Source: Solea solea | Taxonomy: Eukaryota; Chordata; Actinopteri; Pleuronectiformes; Soleidae | Reading direction: 5' to 3' | NCBI RefSeq assembly: GCF_958295425.1 | Contig: NC_081153.1 | Span: forward strand, 6,852,635-6,916,634 | Length of the DNA: 64,000 bases | Shown: positions 53,766 to 64,000 of the stretch, one piece after another | Layout of the letters: each line of letters starts with the position of its first letter | Position numbering within the stretch: the first letter of the stretch is position 1 | Program-made: the position numbers and the translations under genes | Notes under the pieces: model-generated | What the model was told of the DNA's origin: nothing | Databases searched by the model: none | What the model saw: the letters and a program-made list of their open reading frames with translations, nothing else

Positions 53766-55254
53766 TGAATATATGAATCTTTACAATAAAAACATATAAA
53801 GTAACGTTTCACTGTTGGCAGCACGAGCCAGGCTCAGTGGGAGTCAAGCAGTAAACGAGAGTCCAGGCAGAGTTTAGGTCTCAGTTTCACTATTTTTAAT
53901 ACCTACTAAATCACAACAGAGCCACTTTAAGAGGAAAATGCCAGAACAAAGAGAACAACCCTAAATACCAGTACTTCTCACGGGATGCACCTTTTCCCCA
54001 CTTTCCCTCCCATTGTGTACATTCTTCCTGATAGGGTCAACGCAAAGGTTGACCTGATCACATTCCTGATTACTACTGTGCCGAGTCTGGACAAGCGGAC
54101 CCTGGAAAAACCGGGGCCGTTGGACGTCAGTATTTCTCTGGTGTATTGTCAATGTGGCAGCTCAGGTCAGCGCTGCTGTGATCATCTCCCGATTTTACAG
54201 CAAGCCTCTTTTCCTGGAAATGTGTATGTACTGTGGCTTTTGTGACCCATGCAAAGAGATGAGAATAGACAACAGAGCACACGAGCTGGGACATGCTGGC
54301 CAAACAAACGGCAGGGCCTCATGCACAGGAAGGCGTCACAGGCGGGTCACATGATGAATGTTGATCAACATCCGCGTTTCTAAAGCTTTACATAATAATA
54401 AAATAATGGGATCCATTTCATTGATGTGGTTTAATTATATCAAATTAAATTCCTGTCACCGGTTTAATTGGTCTATTTGTGATGGTTTGTCTAACTTTTA
54501 ACTTGTTTTTGGAATAAGTGTTTCCCACTGCCTCATAGGCTGAATTAAAACTGCTGAAAATGCTGAGAATTAAAACATTTGTGAGGTTTTTCTCCCCCTT
54601 CTACATAATAATTTTGACACCAGGAAGCTATTCCTAGCCAAAGGTTTTTTTCCCCCCATTCTTCTTATCCACAATGCTGATCTGTGATGTGTAAACGATT
54701 GGTAAAAGAAAGAAGTTAACAGTCCACTCTTTTAGAGTCTGAAAACACGGCTCTCTCCATTATAGTTTGAAAATGGAGATGCAGTTGCTGGCGTTTTCTT
54801 CCTGAGTGGTTCTTATCAGTCAAGACTTGCATATCAGCTGTGAAGTTTCAGTTTCACCTCATTGTCTTTCTTCATGATAAATGTTGACACCTAATCTGCA
54901 GTAGATTAGAAAAATCTACCTCATGTTTACACTGGCGCACGCATCCATGTCCAGTATACGTGATAGTCAGTGATGTAAGTAACACCAGTGATTCACTGAC
55001 CAATTAGAATGTGGATGAACTGTAGATCACATTTAAAAAAAGACATAAAAAACAAAGGAATTATTGCAGGATTGTGAGCTTTTATTCTGTGGCAAATTCC
55101 AGTAACAAACACATCTCTTAAATCCCCTTTTTTGTACAGTATTGATATAGTTCAAAAGGAAAACTGCTAGCAAAAGCAGGTTTTGCCTGATGAAGATATG
55201 ATGTTTTGGCCCAATATTCCCAGAATTTTTTTTACTCTCGGTCTAATTTAGTTG

Positions 55255-55445
55255 CAGCCCATGCTATGTGGACGTACACATGAAAACAAGTTTTTTCGTC
55301 GTATGAGCTTCTTCTCCACATGGAACTGGCATTTTGCCTTGATCTTAAAACACCACCCTTGCATTTTGTGTGTATACAACTAATACGCTACTTTGGAGAA
55401 AAGGTTGTGTTGGGAAATTTAAGTTTCCTTGTGGATGAGTCCTAA
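55255..55445. repeat. Dispersed repeat, related to 49.9-50.3 kb (copy 3, partial)
   Basis: Carries the CTCCACATGGAACTGGCATT and AACACCACCCTTGCATTTTG parts of the family, in the same orientation as the copy at 49,925. Confidence 0.5.
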
Positions 55446-58400
55446 TAGCACTGTTTTTTCGTCCACTGATCGAGGGCCTCTCTGCTTCTGCCTGGGTCTC
55501 TGCCTCTTCTGTGAATTTCTTTTTGCGTGGTGGTTGAACATCTGTGTAGTGCCGAGTTTAGAATGAAGAATCTCCTTCTGGTTAGAGAGGCTGTTGTCAA
55601 AATCTGACATTTATGTTCATATTTTAGAGAGCTGAACCACCAACAGCTGTTTATGTGGTAAAGGCTATATTTTTCTTGTAAAATGGCAAATTTTGATGTA
55701 ATGAAGAATTCAGTTTTGGGGCTGTCATAATGTAGAAAAAATGGTCGTGGAATGGACTGAGTGTAGGCTGCTTCTTTATCATTTCACTTTTATTTGTAAA
55801 GTACTGACAGTATTGTGTTTCTCTCTTTTTTGTCCTAAGAATTTCATCGGTATTTAAAATGTCTTTGTCGGCAGACGCGTTCCCTTCCTATCTGAGTATT
55901 TATGAGTGAGTGAGTCTGTGTTGGCACCGTGACAGTCGACCTCCAGCAGGGCAGATGAAAGAACGAAGCAGGTCAAGTGGAACCAACAGCTTGCTTCACT
56001 GAGCAGATAAGGAAGGCTTCTGCAGCAGGACAGATATCTGTGAAACACCTGACGTGATGCAGTATTTACAGCTGCAGACCACGCACTCAAGAATCTCACT
56101 CACATTAAGCCCTAGATCATACAAAGACCAGATATTTTTGGAAATTCACCACTAATTTGAGTCAGCACCACTATATAAAATATTAACAGCATACTGATAT
56201 CAACATTGCCCTTATAAAATAGTTTATATGACCTTTTAATACTACTTCAGATACCTATGTACAGCAGATTTAACGTATTACAAAGCACATGACAACATGC
56301 CCATATCAGAAGCTTCTAAAAACTCTGTTCACCACAAAATGCTGACGTTTCTTAAATAACATTTTCCTTTTGAAATTGTATTTGCAAGTTTTTCAATCAG
56401 ATCAAGGCCGAGGGAGCATTGAAGGTGTTGAGGCAGGTTAGTGCTTTGTCTGCGGCTGTTTTGACTGGAGTCACTCAGACTGAATGTGGTGCCGAGTGTC
56501 TTGCTGTGTTATGTCTATCATCCGTGGTGCGTGGAGAAGAAGAGCAAGGTGGAGGGTGGACGGCCTTGTTGCTTTGTAAAGCTCGACCGACTATCAGGGT
56601 CCGACTTCTACTCACTGCAAAAAGACTTGGAGGACAGATGAGGTGTGGTCTTGTATGACTGTTCATACTGCCCACAGTGCCATGGCTAAAGTAGCTGCAA
56701 CTAAGTTGCTGTCGGAGCATAAAATATCCACCAAATGCCATGTGTCTGCTGTAGCTAAAGGAGTGATTAGAGGTGGGCTGCCAGGTTATGTTCTGGCAGT
56801 TTAAGAGAGCTGCATTTGGTGGTAACATCATTTTCTTGAAGGAATGGGAGCATTGACACTGAAATTAACAGTGGCATTCATTGGCATTGCTTTGCAACCC
56901 CAGTGGAAAGTCTTCTTTTAGAAACCCCCATTGTAAAATGAGGAAAAATAAATCGGGCACATTTTCCTCAAAAGGGGCCACCTCAGGAGTCACTTAGAGA
57001 AACCCTGCCAACAGGTTCCAGAGAGTTGGTTTTTGTGGTTGTTTGGACGTGGCTGATCCAACCCAGACTTTTCCTGCCCAGTACACTTGTTGGCTTTACA
57101 CCTGCATTTTTACCCAAGCACTGCTCGGTTTGAAAATCTGATATGTCCAGCTTTCAGAAACAAATTCTTTGTTCATAATCGCATAAATTTAAACCACGGT
57201 AGGTGAATAAATATGAATGCCTTCAAACCTCACCTTGTTTGTGTGCCGCCACCTAAACATCTATGAAAAAGCAGTGGAAAGTCGAGCTAAGAGCAACATT
57301 GATGCCAAATATGCAGCTTGTTAATCCAGATAGACATTCAAAACAAGCATCTCAGTGTTCTGTCTGGCACTTACCAGGTGTTTGGTAGTAACGACTGACA
57401 TGGTCCCAATGGTTGTAAAGTCAGGTGTGATTGAGGTGGCTGTCCATTGGCTCTAGCGCCAGAGTTTTGCGGTCACTGCAGCGACCGTGTGCCACGTTGT
57501 ACCACAGGGTTCTACTGGAAAACAACTTTTTGTTGACTTTATACATCATTGATATCCTTTTTGCTGTAACAGAATTCCCTAAATGTCATTTTGAAAACTG
57601 ACAGGTTCCATATTTCATCGGAATTTTGTCCTTGTGTCCAGAGTAATTAAATACAAATACAACAAGCATCTGGTGTGACTCTCAGCACTCTCTTAAAGGC
57701 CTGTTTTCTTAAATATACAGTCAAATTGACAGTTTCCTCCCATGGAGTTTTAGTGCATCTGATATTTTGGAAACGTCGCTCAACAATTCTCAGGACTTTC
57801 AAACAACTGATGGAAATATTGGTTGGGAACCATTTAAGCAGTTATAACAGGAACACAGTTTAACAGTTGTTACCATTGAGCAGTATCTATGTAGATATAA
57901 TAAAAAATGTAGTTTATTTAAATTGCCTGGCCTGTTTTACACACCTTCCGTGCTTCTTTTTAGTTTTTTTTCCCTGCTGCCGTGATATAACCTTGTTAAA
58001 GTTTAATCTTGTTTAAGCAGCACTGTGGCCCGTGGATTAAAGACTGTGCCTTGTTACAGCCTCGATCCAATCTGACAATCATGCTGCTTGCTCATTTTAA
58101 GTTTCGTGCCAGCACTGCTGTAGTTTTATTTTCTTGTACTTTATTGTAAAAATACAGGAAATCTGGGGAAGGTTTTTTTTTTTGCAGTCACTGTCATGCC
58201 CAAGAGTTAAGGATTCAGCAGATTTTGCTTCAGTTTGGTTTTCTGCTGCTAATGGCTGTCACCACTTGCTCTGGGAATCCACAGTTATCTGTGTGTATGA
58301 TTGATGTGTCTGTGTGCATCCCTCCATTTTTTAAACCTATATAGTAGGAAGTTTGTTTTAACTAAAAGCTTATTGCGCAAAAAAAAAAATGTTCACACCC

Positions 58401-58581
58401 CAAACCACATGAATGCTCACACACACTCTCACTTTCCCACACCCTCTCTCTTTCATAACACACACCTTCACCCTCTCACACACCCACATTCAAACACACA
58501 GGAAGGTCCTACCAAACTTTTTGTCACCATAACAAATATGTACACTCACAGAGTGTCTCCCTCTCTCTAGCTCAAGTGCGT

Positions 58582-58617
<36 letters not shown>
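58582..58617 (+). repeat. (CA)n microsatellite
   Basis: About 17 CA units in the erf-like intron. Confidence 0.95.
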
Positions 58618-58619
<2 letters not shown>

Positions 58620-58984
58620 GACAGGTGGCAGCAGTTATCTCACCTGTAGACACATCGAAGCCGGGTGTGTCGATAAGCAAGACAACACACAAGACAAAGG
58701 GCTTAGAGACGCTGGCACTTTTATAGGTTAAGGCCGTATGACGGCATATTCCTCTTCCAACAATTCAGTACACGTGACTTTAGCAACCAGATAAAGCCAG
58801 TTGTGATGAGCAAGGCTCTGCAATGTCTTTCAACTTTGGCCTAAATCCACCATTTTGACAGACCAAACCTGACAAATTTCAATGTTAATTTAGATTTATG
58901 TTGTAATTGAGCTTCTCCTCGTAAACACTTTTTTTTAAACTCCATTATACTGAGACACGCTACCTTAGTATAAGTTATCACACT

Positions 58985-59200
58985 AATTACATAAATGTGT
59001 CAATTAGTGTTGTTGAATTACAATGATTGTATTGTTTTTGATTACTCTGTTACATCATTTAATTGTTTGGCCCCTAGAAAACATTCTCAAACAACATAAA
59101 CAAACTCCAAATGACGCTGTCCTCAAACGATTTGTTTTGCAAAGAAACCAGAACACAATCACACTTGTGAAGCTGAAATCAGTCATTGATTATTAATCTG
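58985..59200 (-). mobile_element. MITE-like family A, copy 7 (opposite orientation)
   Basis: Reverse complement shows CACAAGTGTG...TTCTGGTTTCTTTGCAAAAC and TTGTTTGAGAATG, a diverged family member. Confidence 0.45.
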
Positions 59201-60433
59201 AAACCTAGTGTATGTTTCTATATGTTATACTATTTACTTTTATCCTGAAAATGGTGGATGCTCTGAAAATCTGGTGTGTGTTTTTTTAAGACTTAATAAA
59301 TTGGTGCACCCATGTCTCTTTTGAATGTAGTTTTTTGCACTGATTTACATTTGTTCTAAAGTGTCAGGTGATTGAAAACCAGTCACCTGACACCTCTGTT
59401 CAAACCAGTTCATATGTGCAGTTCTGCCACTGAGAATGGCTTAAAAGCTGAGAGCTGATATGGGGCTTGTCTTGTTTGCTGCTTCAAAGGTAGGCCATAA
59501 ATTCTATAAGTGATAAGAATGGCTCCATTTGATCAGGTCAGCATCATTAGTCTGCCACATAGTCCAGCCTGTCAGTCCTTTGTGCATGACCTGTAAACCT
59601 CAAACGTCATAACTTTGTTAAAGCTGGTTTTCTCAGAAGGAGGTGGACTATCTCAAAAGGTTTGCACATAATTAGATGACTTGGTGAGTAAGTTGAATGC
59701 AACAATTTTAACAATAGTGTCACACGTTGTCTCACACATTGAGTTTATTAAGTTCAAAGTTCCTTTCCTTTTTCATTCTGGAGACATGTGAGCCATTTGC
59801 TCTCCCTGTTGGCTGTTTGAAACCCCGAGGGCCGGTGGCAGTGACGAATGAGTCGTTTCTTTGTTTTATTGAAATGCGAAAGTCAGTCACTCCGTCAGAC
59901 ACTCGCTAATCTCGCCCACTCCCTGCATGCACTCTGTATTAGGGGGTCTGGACCCCCCACATGCCATGAAAATGGGTGATGTCTGTCTTGCATTAACACA
60001 CACACACACACAGAGAAAGACACACGCTTTTAATTTTCTGCAGCTAGCGAGCATGGCTTGCTCATTTGGGCTGCCATCTCCCTGCGGTGACGCCGTCATG
60101 CCTCCGTCTTTAATGTTTTTACACAGTGAGCGAGCCACTCAGTCTAGAGACTGAATGATCCAGCTTTAATGCAATAGACTGAGGAATTAAGACTGCGGTG
60201 GCTCTGCCAATGAGGAAAGGCTGACTAACGCACCCAGACATCACACATGTAGAAAGTCCCTCGCTGGCTGTTCTATGTTTGAAGAATTTCATGGACACCC
60301 TCACCCACACCGAAATACTGTCACTGTGATTGAACATGAATGAGTGAAGAGTGGTACAACAACAATATTATATAAGACTGGCAGCTCAGAACCAAGATTT
60401 CAGCTTGTAATAGCACACGTTTATTGGACCCCC

Positions 60434-60730
60434 AAGGTTAGTTAATCACCACCTATTTTGATAATTGATTAATCGGTTTGAGTGTTTCTTTAGCAATTAA
60501 AACAAGTTCTGTGATTTTTCAGCTTATTAAATGTGAATATTTTCTGGTTTCTTTACTCTGTATAGAACAAAGACACCATTATAACTGGATCATTTTGGTT
60601 TGTGGACAAAATAATACATTTGAGAACACAATTTCAAGGGTTGGAAAACATTTTCTCGACCAACCAACTAATTGATTAATCAAGAAAAGAATCAGCAGAT
60701 TAATCTATAATGGAAAATAACCTATTATTC
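60434..60730 (+). mobile_element. MITE-like family A, copy 8
   Basis: Left end ATTTTGATAATTGATTAATC then GGTTTGAGTGTTTC, central blocks, and a decayed right end with ATTGATTAATCAAG. Confidence 0.6.
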
Positions 60731-61084
60731 ATGCTCCATGTGACTGGAGTCCTCAGAACAAGCCATGAACAAATGGTGTACACCACTGAAGCCAAAAATT
60801 TCCAAGCGAGCCATGGAAAAATGGCAGGAAACGTAGCCAAAATCCACAGTTCCACTATAGTCAAAAGGCTTCCACTATTTTGGGGGTGGCACTTTGACAG
60901 TGGAGCTGATAGACACTGGGTGGGATTTATCATTGCATTTATTCAACAATCCCTAGCTTTTCGTCAATAAATCTCACAGGCGGTGAGAGAACAGGTTGAG
61001 GTATCAGAGACGGCTGTAGCACTTTGAATGACCCATTATTTTGACTGTAGCAGAGTACATCACCCACCAAAAGAACTAACAGTT

Positions 61085-61345
61085 ATTCCTCATGTTGCTG
61101 GAACTGAAGTTTATTTTCATTATCACTCGATCTGCAAATAGTTTTCCTTGTTATTCAGTTGACAGTTTTGTCTGTAAAGTGAAAAAAATGCCTTGGGATG
61201 TTTCCCAGGACCTAACGTCATGTCTTCACCAGTCCAAAATCCAAAGATAATCATTGTATTTTGTGACAAAGCAAAGAATAGTTTCGAAAAATACTGTGAA
61301 ATCATTCATTTTCAGTTGATTAACTGAACATTGCAGCTTTAGTTT
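61085..61345 (-). mobile_element. MITE-like family A, copy 9 (opposite orientation)
   Basis: Diverged; the reverse complement starts GCTGCAATGTTCAGTTAATC and contains TTTGTCACAAAATACAATG. Weakest member. Confidence 0.35.
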
Positions 61346-64000
61346 AGTTCCTTAAGCATTGATTTTTGTGAACTAACACACTGACTTTTCCCCTGTTAAA
61401 GTTAGTTGCTTTTTGTTTTTTTGCTCTTCACACCCTCTGGCTGTAAATACTGTGGTTCTGCTGCTCCTGGTGTTTTATGACTTTTTTTTTGTCATTATCA
61501 GCCACATCACTGAACTTAAACCTCTAGCATTGTCAAACTGGTTGTCCTATGAGTCGGAATCAAGAGTGGAGCCTCTTTGTCTGTGTGGAAAGATGCTGAG
61601 AAGGAAAGCAAAGTTATGGGAAAGGAGGAGGGGAGGTGGGGGTTAAAAAAGAGGAGATGAAATTTGATTGGCAAGGAATACGAGCATGAGTCACTCTTCC
61701 AGCTTCCTGCAGTTGGAGCCGCGCTCCTATTCTGGGCTGTGGTGACACGTGCATGTGTGTATTTATGTATGTAGCCGTGTGCGTGTGCACGTGGACGCCG
61801 CTGTTCACATAGTGCAGTCCAACAGCTCAAGTTGCCAGATTTTCATTGTCTTTCTATCTGTACATTTTAGTTCTGGTTGTGAGGACACATGGGCATGGTT
61901 TATTTTTATTTCTGGTTAAATTTAGGAAAGTTTTAAGTTGACGAGTGTCCGGATGGGAAGAGAAAGATGGTTGTGTGTGCATGTGTGTTGTGGGGGATGA
62001 AAGTAGTGTTGTCTGGAGGCCAGACCACAACACAGAAGCCAGATCTAAACGCTGATATTTATCATCTTTCTCCTGCTGTCAACACGACCACTCAGCAGTT
62101 CCACAATGTCAAGTTAATGAGAACTTTTTTGGGGGGGTTCTATGTATTAGTGGTTATTGTCCGGTAATAGGGCCTTTGCACGGCAGCCATTTTGACAGGA
62201 GACTCTGCAGGTGTAAATAATCATATGATTATGTTAATGATGGCTGAGTTCCATTTAGCTTCCTCAGTTTCTGGCTGGTTTTCTGTCACACAATCCTGAC
62301 TTACATGAACCAGACAGGGCTGTCGTTAATGTGATCTGGAACATCTGTGCTTTCCCAGTAAAAAAAAAATGTGTTAAAATGGCTGCTGGAAAGCAGTCTG
62401 GATTCATCAGTGGTGCAATAGCACAAGCACATAAGCGTAATCCTTAATATAATATGAAATGTTATAAAGGATGTTCAAGGGATAGTAAAGGTGAAGTGTG
62501 GTTGTGTTGGGGCACTGACACACAATCGGTACTGTCTTTATACAGCCTTTTCTGACTAGAAACAAACAATTTGCACAAAGGTCTATAGAGGAGAATTTGT
62601 GTTTTGGACTAATAGGACAGCTTCTCCTCTACTCCTGCCTCATTCAATGAGTTTGTGTCACTGGGGGCATGCGTGTCAAAGTAAGCATAATCTGAAATCT
62701 GAAATTCGCGTATTCTTTCAAATTTAACGAAAGTTCATATTCAAACCATAAAAACCCATTTGAGTGCTAACGATTGAGCTAGTAGCGAATCCAACTGTCC
62801 AGTAGAGGCCGCTCCTTGTGCCGCTTAGCCTAGTATCCATTTTGAATGCCCTCTTGGCCCACCAGAAAAATGACACGGAGATTTTGAAGAAATAACGAGT
62901 CACGTAAAAATGGTGTCATTACATCATACAACCACACTTTACATGACTACCTCTTTAATTCATCTGTTGTGAAGACATTTCTTATTTGATCGTTTTTCCC
63001 CCATGGTTGTTTCCCTCTTACCCAGACACATTTCACTTCAGGAGAAATGGTTCTTCCTCTTCCATGTCCTCCCGTTAAAGGGTGGTCTTATTGTTCATTC
63101 TTCCAGCTGGCTTCCCACTTTGATGCTATTAATTAGCACAGGGAATGCCTGACCGTGGAGCTGGTCAGTTTCTCGGGCTCAACACTGCTTGACTTCACTC
63201 TGCAGGCTCACAGCCTGCAGACTCTTTGTCCATATCATGCACAAGTAGCATGTGTGTCTGCACAACAGATAACCCAAATCTGTTCTGCCTCACTGCAGCT
63301 CTGCTTGGAGACATATCTCACCCTCTTCCCTGCCTTCAGTTCTGTCAGTCTCTTACTCACTCACTCTTATTCACACAACAACAGTCGTGTGCGCACACAC
63401 ATTCACAACAATGTCTTTCAAACTAATTCCAGCCCCAACTATGAGGAAGTCGGCTTGCGAATCTCTAGTGATGCAGTCAGGTAGCCAGGAGCTCATTATA
63501 GCTGAAGGGTTTAGAGGGTTTTCATTTTCTGGAAGGAAAGCGTGCTCAGACGGGTTTCAGAGCACGGGTACATGCGTACGTCTTATTTGTCTCTGGGAAT
63601 ATACTGAAGGTCTGAAGATAAGTCTTCAACCTTGGCTGCAGATTAAGAGATAAACATTTGCTCTGAGACGATGATGTGATTGTTTAGGATTTTGTTTCTC
63701 ATTAACACAGTCGTCATAATCTTTTCCTATGAGGATTGCCTTCTTTCCTCTCCTCAGTTTCTTTTAACTTCCCATTAAAGCACCTCAATTACATATTAAT
63801 GTCTCCCTGAAAGGTGCGTCCATTAAATGCTCCAGGCAAATTTCCACAGCCTAACGTGATTTTTTTTTTTTTTACACACAAAGCGGCTGTGTTACCCAGA
63901 AGGCTTGCTGAAAGCAACATGAACGTTAACCTCCTATCTTGCAGTAATAACCGGCTGTTAAACACACACACTCATGTATTCGCAGAGCCACAGACAGAGA

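Larger units (their letters stand above)
48911..64000 (+). other. First intron of the erf-like gene (continues past window)
   Basis: About 15 kb with no exon I can support on either strand. It holds several MITE-like copies (49,583-49,904, 53,458-53,703, 58,985-59,200, 60,434-60,730, 61,085-61,345), other dispersed repeats, (CA)n tracts at 53,708-53,765 and 58,582-58,617, and unique stretches that could be conserved non-coding elements. Confidence 0.5.

Noticed and set aside
56419..56831. Overlapping frames on both strands with few stops
   Set aside because: No domain, splice signals or family match; likely chance in unique intron sequence.
48911..64000. Search for an ETS-domain exon
   Set aside because: No frame resembling FPDWAYK...GSRQIQLWHF was found on the plus strand, so the second erf exon is presumed to lie beyond the window.

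Overview
This window is vertebrate nuclear DNA, almost certainly from a teleost fish. The coding content is one nearly complete multi-exon transcription-factor gene with fish-like structure. The non-coding part is dense in (CA)n/(GT)n microsatellites, short AT-rich MITE-like elements, a Tc1-like transposon relic with the CACTTTATTAGGTACACCT terminus common in fish, and degenerate minisatellites. No bacterial, viral, CRISPR or RNA-gene content was found.

Layout. (1) 1-11,380: gene-poor flank upstream of the main gene, with microsatellites and a few dispersed repeats. (2) 11,383-30,590, plus strand: pou2f2 (Oct-2), a POU-homeodomain transcription factor. I could join 15 coding exons from a conserved ATG at 12,260 to a TGA at 24,294-24,296. 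All junctions are GT-AG, the phases agree throughout, and the product is 742 aa. A possible upstream coding exon (11,455-11,518, with a TATA box at 11,383) is phase-compatible and would make it 766 aa. The 3' UTR appears to run about 6.3 kb to an AATAAA at 30,563. (3) 30,600-48,000: a repeat-rich intergenic region. It holds a 70/50-bp minisatellite, a single inverted copy of its unit about 1.25 kb further on, a TTTAG pentamer array, a deleted Tc1-like element, a large AT-rich degenerate array and a TCTGTG array with a 165-bp higher-order duplication. (4) 48,100-48,910, plus strand: promoter, 5' UTR and first coding exon (MKTTTDG) of a probable ETS-repressor gene, erf. Its first intron seems to fill the rest of the window, because no ETS-domain exon is visible before 64,000.

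How the genes relate. Both are DNA-binding transcription factors. From memory, human POU2F2 and ERF are linked on 19q13.2, and this linkage supports the otherwise weak call made from a 7-residue exon. Oct-2 binds the octamer ATGCAAAT through a bipartite POU-specific domain and homeodomain, and both are intact here. ERF is a repressor at ETS sites. Nothing in the sequence shows that one controls the other, although an octamer lies about 0.8 kb upstream of the erf start codon.

Most open reading frames elsewhere are translated microsatellites or pyrimidine tracts and were not annotated.
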